A DNA stretch of 10,719 nucleotides from Alistipes sp. GTDB taxonomy: Bacteria; Bacteroidota; Bacteroidia; Bacteroidales; Rikenellaceae. The notes under the pieces are model-generated. The model made no database searches, was not told the DNA's origin, and was given only the letters and a program-made list of their open reading frames with translations. A program made the translations under genes and the position numbers. Positions 1 through 6,174 of the stretch are shown one piece after another; position 1 is the stretch's first letter, and every line of letters begins with the position of its first letter. Location: NCBI GenBank assembly GCA_029065825.1, contig JAIEHQ010000009.1, positions 1-10,719 on the forward strand, given 5' to 3'.

Positions 1-122
1 GCTCGGAAGCGGCGATCTGTGAAAAAACGTAGGTAAGCGGACGATGAACCGAAGCGAACGGCTGCGGCAATTGCGTAAATATCATGGTTTCATAATTATT
101 TTTTTCGACAACGATTTCCCGA

Positions 123-313
123 CGGCCGGCAGTCCGGCCGAAGAACGGTCCCGAACGGCCTCCCGTTCGGCACGAAGGCCCGACCCCGGCGAGGAGCCGC
201 CCGCCCCGAGAGCGGCAGGCGGCTCTCCGCAGCACGACGGCTTCCGAAGCTCCGGACCGGCAGCCGCCCACGACATCGGACCGGGCCGTAGCAGGCACGT
301 CGATCGTCCGGAG
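123..313. other. GC-rich block of consecutive perfect hairpins (possible structured RNA)
   Basis: No gene is convincing here; the reading frames have low-complexity Arg/Pro/Ala translations. Several perfect inverted repeats follow one another. Arms 123-129/134-140 give 7 bp with a 4-nt loop. Arms 151-158/163-170 give 8 bp with a 4-nt loop. Arms 194-201/218-225 give 8 bp. Arms 250-257/306-313 give 8 bp enclosing about 48 nt. The block is much more GC-rich than the sequence on either side. It could be a structured non-coding RNA or a set of intergenic cruciform elements beside the candidate origin. I recognise no known RNA family (no RNase P, tmRNA or SRP core motifs), and there is no clear promoter or T-run to assign a strand. 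Confidence 0.35.
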
Positions 314-570
314 AAGATGGAGGCAATTCATATTGAGTTCATGTTAATAAATTATGTGACAAATTGTTGAAACGTGTCGATAAAACACCAAATACAACTG
401 TATTTCATCGCATTACGATTGTTCGTAATTATAAACACCGCTGTCTTCCATGTCGATAACCGTCTCGGCCTCCGAAGCGGACGACGAACGCCCCACAATC
501 GGCAACAATATTCGATTCATGTCGATAAATCGACAGAAAAATTGTTGATAAGTCCGAGTATACAAAACCA

Positions 571-611
571 AATAATTGATTTTCAAAATATTGACAATGT
601 TTAAAATTATA
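571..611. other. AT-rich segment, possible DNA unwinding element
   Basis: This 41-nt stretch contains only five G/C bases by my count. It lies between DnaA-box-like sites at 543-551 and 607-615, overlapping the start of the latter. A second AT-rich patch lies at about 774-800. In a genome whose genes are strongly GC-rich these stand out. If the surrounding cluster is an origin, this is the natural candidate for duplex melting. The role is inferred from composition and position only. Confidence 0.35.
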
Positions 612-615
612 CACA
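607..615 (+). promoter_or_regulatory. DnaA box TTATACACA
   Basis: This is an exact match to the classical TTATNCACA DnaA-box consensus. It is the only strong match in this orientation within the cluster at 342-841, and it overlaps the end of the AT-rich segment at 571-611. Confidence 0.5.
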
Positions 616-832
616 GCCCTACTCCCGATGTTGATAACTTCGCTCACAAACCTCCCGACGACACCGACACACCGTCGGCTGAAACGAACAATCCGCCCCT
701 CGGGGCGCAATATGCCCGATTCGTGTCGAAAAATGTCGGACAAATTGTTAATAAACATCGACACTCATTCGCAATAAGCTGTATATCTATATTATAAGAT
801 TGTTCAAAACCCCCGGCTACCTCTGTTCGTTT

Positions 833-841
833 TGTGAATAA
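833..841 (-). promoter_or_regulatory. DnaA box (minus-strand TTATTCACA)
   Basis: On the minus strand the site reads TTATTCACA, an exact match to TTATNCACA. It is the rightmost member of the same-oriented series. It lies just downstream of a predicted minus-strand promoter at 859-890, so DnaA bound here could affect transcription entering the cluster. Confidence 0.45.
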
Positions 842-858
842 CCGGAGCGAAGAGAGCA

Positions 859-890
859 CAAATATACCCTCGCGACACCCCCGTTGTCAA
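859..890 (-). promoter_or_regulatory. Predicted minus-strand promoter reading into the box cluster
   Basis: On the minus strand TTGACA (890-885) is followed after 18 nt by TATATTTG (866-859). The latter fits the Bacteroidota -7 element TAnnTTTG exactly and also resembles a sigma70 -10 box. Predicted initiation is near 852. No credible minus-strand ORF follows, so any transcript would be non-coding or would serve origin activation. The match is good, but function is unproven. Confidence 0.4.
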
Positions 891-1031
891 GAGTTCGCAG
901 CCGAAAAAACCGCACCTCCCGACAAATAAAATCGACCGATCGTTTGTACCCCCTCTCCCTTACCCGGTTCCGCCGACACTCCGCCGCCCGTTTTTTATCG
1001 CCGAAAATGCGGTCCGTTCCGAAAAAAAAGC

Positions 1032-1039
1032 TAATTTTG
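1032..1039 (+). promoter_or_regulatory. Possible -7 promoter element of mqnA
   Basis: TAATTTTG matches the Bacteroidota -7 consensus TAnnTTTG exactly, 59 nt before the mqnA start. No TTTG is present at the expected -33 distance, so this is a weak call. Initiation near 1046 would place the hairpin at 1051-1071 in the mRNA leader. Confidence 0.35.
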
Positions 1040-1050
1040 CCCCGAATATT

Positions 1051-1071
1051 TCCGACCGGCAACCGGCCGGA
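1051..1071 (+). other. Hairpin in the mqnA upstream region
   Basis: Bases 1051-1059 pair with 1063-1071 around a 3-nt loop, with a single A-C mismatch (1055/1067) in a 9-bp stem. It ends 27 nt before the mqnA start codon. It could be a leader hairpin that affects mRNA stability, or one of the GGCCGG-type intergenic palindromes that recur in this window. There is no T-run, so it is not a standard terminator. Confidence 0.35.
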
Positions 1072-1098
1072 GTCGAATTTTGAATCTCTAATCTATGG

Positions 1099-1872
1099 AT
1101 GATGGTCACGGTTCCTCGCATAGCGGCAGTGTCGTATCTCAATACGATACCCTTCATCTATGGCATCCGTCACGAAGGTAACCTTCGCACGGAACTCCTG
1201 CTCGCACCTCCCTCCGAATGCCTGAAGAATTACGAGGCGGGCCTCGCCGACCTGGCACTCGTGCCGGCCGCCGGTGTGCCGTCTCTCAAGACGACGGAGG
1301 TCGTTACCGACTACTGCATCGGTGCCGTCGGTTCGGTCCGCACGGTGGTGGTGGTCAGCAACAGCCCCATCGCCGAGGTGCGCCGCATCTTTCTCGACCC
1401 CCACTCCCGCACCTCCGTCCAGCTGACCGGCTATTTGGCCGCCAACCGCTGGAAGATCGCCCCCGAGTGGTATTCGCTCGACGACTACCGGCAGCTCGAC
1501 CACGCCCAGCCGGGCGACGCGTTCCTGCTGATCGGCGACAAGGTCTTCGACTGGGAGGACCGGTTCGCCCATGTCTATGACCTGGCCGACGAGTGGCGCG
1601 CCGCGACCGATCTCCCGTTCGCTTTCGCGGTCTGGGTGGCGCGCAAAGGCACTCCCTACGAGACGATCGAGGCCCTGCAGCATGCCCTCACGTTCGGTGT
1701 CGAACACACCTACGAAGCCATCCTCGAGGGAGGCTTCGACCGCAAGCCGTACGATGCCTACACCTACCTGACCCGCAACATCGACTATATTTTCGACAAT
1801 CAGAAGCACCGCGCGCTCCGCAAGTTCTGGGATGCCGGCGTGAAGGTCTCCCCGCACGCCAATCCCGGCTGA
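1099..1872 (+). CDS. mqnA: Menaquinone biosynthesis protein MqnA (chorismate dehydratase)
   Basis: The 257-residue protein fits MqnA, which dehydrates chorismate to 3-[(1-carboxyvinyl)oxy]benzoate, the first step of the futalosine route to menaquinone in the cytoplasm. The N-terminal VSYLNT (residues 11-16) followed by a PF-x-YG stretch is the family signature. LALVP (52-56) and the DEW...LPFAFAVWV segment (from 164) match the periplasmic-binding-protein-like fold of the family, and the length is typical. The ATG at 1099 is chosen because the signature follows at the normal distance; a second ATG follows at 1102, and the ATG at 1095 is out of frame. corA follows after 99 nt on the same strand, so the two may be co-transcribed. 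No other futalosine gene is in the window. MqnD is a distant relative, but the YDL..EW..LP pattern favours MqnA. Confidence 0.88.
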   Translation: MMVTVPRIAAVSYLNTIPFIYGIRHEGNLRTELLLAPPSECLKNYEAGLADLALVPAAGVPSLKTTEVVTDYCIGAVGSVRTVVVVSNSPIAEVRRIFLDPHSRTSVQLTGYLAANRWKIAPEWYSLDDYRQLDHAQPGDAFLLIGDKVFDWEDRFAHVYDLADEWRAATDLPFAFAVWVARKGTPYETIEALQHALTFGVEHTYEAILEGGFDRKPYDAYTYLTRNIDYIFDNQKHRALRKFWDAGVKVSPHANPG

Positions 1873-1971
1873 AGGGAATAGGCCGGGGGCCTGCCGCCGC
1901 ACGCACCCCTGCCTTCGAGCGTTCACGCATAAAAAGCGAACCCGGGCGACCGGACCAAAACAGGGTGCCTT

Positions 1972-2925
1972 ATGATTACGATTTATCTCAAACAATACAA
2001 CAAGATCATCCGCAACGCCGACACCGCGCTTTTCGACGAGCTGGGGTACGACGACATTCTGTGGATCGACATGTTGCAGCCTTCGATCAAGGAGCGGAAG
2101 GCGGTCGAGAACTTCATGGAGATGGACCTCCAGACCGAACAGCAGGTCGAGGAGATCGAATCGACTTCGAAATACTCCGAGACGGAAAATGCGATCATCT
2201 CCAACTCGAACTTCTTCGTCCCGACGGGCGACAGCTTCGTCGTCGAGCCGGTCTCGTTCATCATCTCGAACGAAGGCGTGATGGTTACCGTGCGGCAGGC
2301 CGAGTCCCGCACCTTCCTGGAGACCGAGAAGCGGCTGCAGATCAACTACCGCAACTACCCGACGGGCTACCATATCTTCATCACGCTGCTCGAAGTCCGC
2401 ATCGACTACGATGCCGACATGGTCGAGCTGATCGCACGGCAGGTCTCTTCGCTCAGCCGCACCATCAGCGGCGACGAGGTCATCGACAAGGAGGTGCTGC
2501 GACGCATCAACACCCTGCAGGAGAGCACTATGTCGCTGCGCGAAAACATCTTCGACCGCCAGCGCGTCCTCTCGGGCATCCTGCGCAGCGAACGCTTCCC
2601 GAACGACATCTACCCGCGCCTTCAGCTGATGATCAAGGACGTAAGCTCACTCATCAACCACGCCGACTTCAGCTTCCAGCGTTTGGACTACATCCAGGAC
2701 GCCGCCCTGGGTCTGATCAATATCGAGCAGAACGAGATCGTGAAAATCTTCTCGGTGGCCGCCGTGATCTTCCTGCCGGCGACGCTCATCGCCAGCATCT
2801 ACGGCATGAACTTCACGATCATGCCCGAACTCCACTGGCGCTACGGCTACCTGTTCGCCATCGGCCTGATGATTCTCTGCTCGGCACTGACCATCTGGTT
2901 CTTCCGGTTCAAGAAGTGGCTCTGA
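1972..2925 (+). CDS. corA: CorA-family magnesium/divalent cation transporter
   Basis: The 317-residue protein is a CorA-type inner-membrane Mg2+ channel, a homopentamer that also admits Co2+ or Ni2+ in some members. The long N-terminal cytoplasmic part is charged and helical (about residues 1-250). Two hydrophobic helices follow at the C-terminus, roughly 258-277 and 291-313. The diagnostic GMN selectivity motif is at 278-280, directly after the first helix, followed by the short loop with MPEL. The end is basic (FRFKKWL), as usual for the family. The ATG at 1972 gives the normal N-terminus; no Shine-Dalgarno is apparent. No promoter matching the Bacteroidota consensus was found in the 99-nt gap after mqnA, so readthrough from mqnA is possible. 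Function as a transporter is secure; the preferred ion is inferred. Confidence 0.93.
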   Translation: MITIYLKQYNKIIRNADTALFDELGYDDILWIDMLQPSIKERKAVENFMEMDLQTEQQVEEIESTSKYSETENAIISNSNFFVPTGDSFVVEPVSFIISNEGVMVTVRQAESRTFLETEKRLQINYRNYPTGYHIFITLLEVRIDYDADMVELIARQVSSLSRTISGDEVIDKEVLRRINTLQESTMSLRENIFDRQRVLSGILRSERFPNDIYPRLQLMIKDVSSLINHADFSFQRLDYIQDAALGLINIEQNEIVKIFSVAAVIFLPATLIASIYGMNFTIMPELHWRYGYLFAIGLMILCSALTIWFFRFKKWL

Positions 2926-3010
2926 TCCGGCCCGAAACGGCCGCGGCCCCGATCCGCCGCGCAAGCAGCAGGACCGGAGCCGCATGCTCCATTCCGATTA
3001 CCGCATCCCG
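2926..3010. other. Spacer between convergent corA and nitronate monooxygenase-like gene
   Basis: This 85-nt GC-rich gap holds a perfect 5-bp hairpin (2976-2980/2986-2990, 5-nt loop) but no T-run on either strand. I see no convincing intrinsic terminator. Confidence 0.3.
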
Positions 3011-4093
3011 TTACCCCCGGACCTTTCGGGCGAAGCGGTCGTATTCGCTGCCGAGCGACGCTATCAGCTCGCGCACCGTCTGTATCTTCTCCGCACGCCA
3101 CGCATTGGCCCCGCAAAAGGCATAGCCGTTCTGCAACTTGCCCCTGAAGGCATTGTAGAGCGCCAGCATGATGCAGTAGGGGCTGTGCGTCACGTCGCAG
3201 GTCTTGATGCAGTCGAAAGGACAGCTCTTCGGCCGTCTGATCCCCGCCTTGACCTGCTCCAGGAACGAGCTGCGCAACGCCCGTCCCGGCATTCCCACCG
3301 GACTCTCGATGATCTCTATATCCTCGCGCCGGGCATCTATGTAACTCTGCTTGAAGGCAGGAGCGGCATCGCACTCCTCCGTGGTCACGAAACGGGTACC
3401 CATCTGCACTCCCTCGGCTCCCAGCTCCATGATGCGGTAAATATCCTCTCCCGTATAAATGCCGCCGCCGGCGATGACCGGAATATGTCGGCCGTGCTCC
3501 GCACCGAACCGCCGCACCTCGGCCACGACCTCGGGCACCAGCTTCTCCAGCGCATAGTCGGCATCCTCTATCTGCTCACGCCTGTAACCCAGGTGGCCGC
3601 CCGCCTTGGGTCCCTCCACCACGATGACATCGGGCACATAGCGGTACTCCGCGAACCACTTGCGGCACAGCAGCGCCGCCGCGCGGGCCGACGAGACGAT
3701 CGGAGCCAGCTTCGTGCGGGCACCCTCGGTCAGAAACGAGGGCAGGTTGAGCGGCAGCCCCGCACCCGAGAAGATAATGTCCGCCTTCTCGGCGACGGCC
3801 GTGCGCACCATGTCGGCGAAGTTCGACATGGCCACCATCACATTCACGCCGATGATGCCGCGCGTAGCCGCGCGAGCCTTGCGCAGCTCCTCCTTCAACC
3901 CCCGCACGGAGGCTTCGCGGTAGTCGCCGGGCCGCTCGCCGTAGATCGCGCCGAGTCCTGCGGAGGAGATCACTCCGATGCCGCCTTCGCCGGCCACGGC
4001 CGAGGCCAGTCACGAGAGAGATATGCCTACTCCCATTCCGCCCTGCACGACAGGAACGGAAGCGCAAAGATTTCCGATTTTCAATGCTTTCAT
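3011..4093 (-). pseudogene. Nitronate monooxygenase/FabK-like flavoprotein, interrupted by an in-frame TGA
   Basis: Read from the ATG at 4093-4091, the frame encodes a 360-codon protein of the FMN-dependent nitronate monooxygenase / enoyl-ACP reductase II (FabK) family. The N-terminal PVVQGGMGVG, which forms part of the FMN site, is intact. Codon 28 (4012-4010) is TGA where relatives have a Trp (ISLSW-type sequence). The frame then continues without further lesion through the GGH motif with the candidate catalytic His167, AGGGI at 208-212 and a C-terminal Cys-rich segment (Cys 291, 295, 299, 307, 327). A GTG at 3997 could restart translation but would drop the N-terminal FMN strand. TGA ends mqnA, corA and xseA normally, so the code is standard. 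A matching promoter remains upstream (4120-4127). The gene is either recently inactivated or affected by a sequencing error. Confidence 0.8.
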
Positions 4094-4119
4094 TCGTATT
4101 CAGATGTTGATGTATCCGT

Positions 4120-4151
4120 CAAAAATAGGAATTTAAGTTGAATTTTTCAGA
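4120..4151 (-). promoter_or_regulatory. Predicted promoter of the nitronate monooxygenase-like gene
   Basis: On the minus strand TATTTTTG (4127-4120) matches TAnnTTTG exactly. TCTG (4151-4148), one base from TTTG, lies 20 nt upstream of it. Predicted initiation is about 20 nt before the ATG at 4093. Confidence 0.5.
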
Positions 4152-4279
4152 AATTCAGAAAAGTTTTTTCATCCCTTGCCCCTCCCGGCCGGCATTTGCG
4201 GCCAGCACCGCATCGCGAACAAGAAGCACGACAAACCGAGGCAAAATATTTTTTTCACAGGCGGAAAAGTCAAGGATCG

Positions 4280-4299
4280 GCCGGCCAATACCGGCCGGC
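4280..4299. other. Intergenic GGCCGG-type hairpin
   Basis: Perfect 7-bp arms at 4280-4286 and 4293-4299 enclose a 6-nt loop. It lies in the 342-nt divergent region between the nitronate monooxygenase-like gene and lipA, which otherwise shows only A/T-rich tracts and the two promoters. No T-run follows, so it is not an obvious terminator. Confidence 0.35.
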
Positions 4300-4400
4300 A
4301 ATGCGATGTACGCAGAAAATCCGCGGTTCCCGACAATCGCCGATCTTTCCCGCACAAATGTTTTTTTCGCCGAAAAGGAGGAAAGAGATTTATTTTTTTG

Positions 4401-4408
4401 TATTTTTG
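4401..4408 (+). promoter_or_regulatory. Possible -7 promoter element of lipA
   Basis: TATTTTTG matches the Bacteroidota TAnnTTTG element exactly, 27 nt before the lipA start codon. The -33 TTTG is not clear. Initiation near 4415 would give a leader of about 20 nt. Confidence 0.4.
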
Positions 4409-4435
4409 CATCAATTGGGAAAATAATGAACTTAA

Positions 4436-5341
4436 ATGCCGAAATTGCATGAGGAACGGGTAAACGTCCTGAAAAAACCGGATTGGCTGAAGATACGGCT
4501 GCACCGCACCGCCGCATACGCGGACGTGCAGCGCATCGTCGCAGAGCACTCCCTGCACACGATTTGCAGCAGCGGTCTCTGCCCCAACAAAGCCGAGTGC
4601 TGGAGCCGCAGGACGGCTACCTTCATGATTCTGGGTGAAATCTGTACGCGCAGCTGCCGATTCTGCGCCACCCGCTCGGGACGGCCCCTGCCGCCCGACC
4701 CCTCGGAACCCGCCAAACTGGCCGAAAGCGTCCGTTTGATGGGACTTCGGCATGTGGTGGTAACCTCCGTTACACGCGACGACCTGCCCGACGGCGGCGC
4801 GGCCCACTGGGCCGCATGCGTCCGCGCGATCCGGGCGGAAAATCCGAACGTCACGATTGAGCTCCTTATTCCCGACATGGATGCGAAACCCGCCCTGCTG
4901 GACGAAGTGATCGCCTCCGGGCCCGACATCATCGGGCACAACATCGAAACCACCGAGCGGCTGACCCCCCTGGTACGTTCGCGGGCTCGTTACACAACAA
5001 GTCTCGACGTTTTGCGTTATTTAAACGACAAGGGTGCCGTCGCGAAGAGCGGCCTGATGGTCGGTCTCGGCGAAAGCGATGAAGAAGTTTTGCAGACCCT
5101 GCACGATCTGCGCGCCGCCGGCGTGGAGATCGTGACCCTCGGCCAGTACCTTCGACCCTCTCTGGAGCACTACCCCGTTGCGACGTACGTCACTCCCGAA
5201 AAATTCGACCGGTACCGGCAGCAAGCCCTCGACATGGGCTTCAGCTACTGTGCGAGCGGTCCGATGGTGCGCTCCTCGTACCTTGCGGACGAAGCGCTCG
5301 GCTCGGTACGCCTGAAGCGGGGGAGCCGCGACGGAGAATAA
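4436..5341 (+). CDS. lipA: Lipoyl synthase LipA (radical SAM)
   Basis: The 301-residue enzyme inserts two sulfurs into protein-bound octanoyl groups, giving the lipoyl cofactor of 2-oxoacid dehydrogenases and the glycine cleavage system. Both Fe-S cluster sites are visible. The auxiliary cluster is CX4CX5C at Cys44, Cys49 and Cys55, and the radical-SAM cluster is CX3CX2C at Cys70, Cys74 and Cys77. The conserved C-terminal RSSY (279-282), which ligates the auxiliary cluster, is present, and the length is normal for the family. The ATG at 4436 is used; another ATG at 4426 is in a different frame and encodes only eight residues. lipB, which supplies the octanoyl substrate, follows on the same strand after a 147-nt gap. 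This identification is essentially certain. Confidence 0.97.
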   Translation: MPKLHEERVNVLKKPDWLKIRLHRTAAYADVQRIVAEHSLHTICSSGLCPNKAECWSRRTATFMILGEICTRSCRFCATRSGRPLPPDPSEPAKLAESVRLMGLRHVVVTSVTRDDLPDGGAAHWAACVRAIRAENPNVTIELLIPDMDAKPALLDEVIASGPDIIGHNIETTERLTPLVRSRARYTTSLDVLRYLNDKGAVAKSGLMVGLGESDEEVLQTLHDLRAAGVEIVTLGQYLRPSLEHYPVATYVTPEKFDRYRQQALDMGFSYCASGPMVRSSYLADEALGSVRLKRGSRDGE

Positions 5342-5488
5342 CCGCCCCGCTCATCCCCGCGAAGCCGCACCAGAAGCGGCAAGGTCTGCATCAGTATTGA
5401 GTATGTAACATGCGTCCGCCCGCACGACGGATCCGAACCTCCTTTCGAGACGGTCCGGGTCGTCCCGCAGGTCGGCCGCCTTAACTTG
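5342..5488. other. lipA-lipB spacer
   Basis: This 147-nt GC-rich gap carries no clear promoter, terminator or hairpin. A minus-strand frame crosses it with a plausible amino-acid composition, but it runs on antisense into lipB and has no credible start, so I do not call a gene. Confidence 0.3.
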
Positions 5489-6169
5489 ATGAACGCGATG
5501 CTTGTCGAATATCGGGACCTCGGAACGATGGACTACCGGAGCTGCTGGGATTACCAGCGGCAGCTGTTCGACGAGCTGCTGCGCACCAAACACACCCCCT
5601 CCGACCGGGCCGGCACGCTGCTCCTGGTCGAACATCCGGCGGTCTATACCCTCGGCAAGAGCGGCCGCGCGGAGAACCTGCTCGTCAGCGAGGAGTACCT
5701 CCGCAGCATCGGAGCCGACTTCTACCGCATCGACCGGGGCGGCGACATCACTTTCCACGGACCGGGCCAGATCGTCGGCTATCCGATCCTCGACCTGGAG
5801 CGCATCGGGCTTTCGCTGCGCGACTACGTCGCTGCGCTCGAGGGAGCCGTGATGGAGACGGCGGCCCGCTACGGCATCCCGACCCGCCGCATCGCCGGTG
5901 CCTCGGGAGTCTGGATCGAAGGGGTGCCCGTCCGCAAGATCTGCGCGATCGGCGTGCGCGCCTCGCGCTACGTCACGATGCACGGATTCGCGCTGAACGT
6001 GGCGACCGATCTGAAATATTTCTCCCACATCAACCCCTGCGGCTTCGCCGACCGGGGAGCGACCTCGATCGAAAAGGAGCTGGGCCGCAAGGTCTCCGCG
6101 ACGGAGGTCAGGGAGTTGCTGATCGAAGCATTAAGCAGAAAATTAAATGTTGAAATATATAAAAAATAA
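5489..6169 (+). CDS. lipB: Octanoyltransferase LipB
   Basis: LipB moves octanoyl groups from acyl carrier protein to the lipoyl domains of target proteins, making the substrate of LipA. Counting from the ATG at 5489 (226 residues), the family motif RGGDITFHGPGQ is at 83-94. The catalytic lysine is Lys150 in the VRKI..IG segment, and the catalytic cysteine is Cys184 in INPCGF. The frame also opens with a TTG at 5486, and a further ATG lies at 5498. The ATG at 5489 or 5498 is preferred, since family N-termini begin close to the conserved Y-DLG-MDY segment. No Shine-Dalgarno or Bacteroidota promoter is evident upstream, which favours transcription from lipA. recJ begins 5 nt after the stop. Confidence 0.95.
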   Translation: MNAMLVEYRDLGTMDYRSCWDYQRQLFDELLRTKHTPSDRAGTLLLVEHPAVYTLGKSGRAENLLVSEEYLRSIGADFYRIDRGGDITFHGPGQIVGYPILDLERIGLSLRDYVAALEGAVMETAARYGIPTRRIAGASGVWIEGVPVRKICAIGVRASRYVTMHGFALNVATDLKYFSHINPCGFADRGATSIEKELGRKVSATEVRELLIEALSRKLNVEIYKK

Positions 6170-6174
6170 CGATT

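Larger units (their letters stand above)
342..841. other. Candidate replication origin: cluster of DnaA-box-like 9-mers
   Basis: Eight copies of TGTNNATAA, the reverse complement of TTATNNACA, lie in one orientation. They are at 342-350 (TGTTAATAA), 375-383, 451-459 and 520-528 (TGTCGATAA), 543-551 and 629-637 (TGTTGATAA), 746-754 (TGTTAATAA) and 833-841 (TGTGAATAA). TTATACACA at 607-615 is in the opposite orientation. The copies at 607 and 833 fit the classical TTATNCACA DnaA consensus exactly; the others differ at one or two positions. Imperfect copies lie at 724-732 and 734-742. The stretch has no credible ORF, holds AT-rich segments suitable for unwinding, and is followed by genes mostly transcribed away from it. 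DnaA-box clusters beside an AT-rich unwinding element define bacterial origins. Assignment to oriC is inference; binding sites of another regulator are the alternative. Confidence 0.55.

Noticed and set aside
1..36. Possible C-terminal end of an upstream gene (basic tail ending at TAA 34-36).
   Set aside because: Only eleven codons are visible, all three frames give short tails, and none is recognisable.
99..106. T-run as an intrinsic terminator of an upstream gene.
   Set aside because: No strong stem precedes it.
44..370. Plus-strand open frame of 108 codons.
   Set aside because: Low-complexity translation across the hairpin block and AT-rich DNA; no family resemblance.
429..764. Minus-strand open frame of 111 codons across the box cluster.
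   Set aside because: The translation is shaped by the repeated boxes and shows no domain-like character.
1093..2373. Long minus-strand frame (426 codons) opposite mqnA and corA.
   Set aside because: It is the antisense shadow of two clear family members; the His/Asp/Arg/Val-rich composition is typical of GC-rich antisense frames.
1593..3125. 510-codon plus-strand frame overlapping mqnA and corA.
   Set aside because: Out-of-frame shadow of CorA, which carries the GMN motif in its own frame.
4010..4012. TGA read as selenocysteine or tryptophan by recoding.
   Set aside because: The expected residue is Trp, no downstream selenocysteine-type structure was recognised, and TGA ends other genes here normally.
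5351..6028. Minus-strand frame through the lipA-lipB spacer.
   Set aside because: It is mostly antisense to lipB, with no good start near the spacer; the gene-like composition is probably due to GC-rich third positions.
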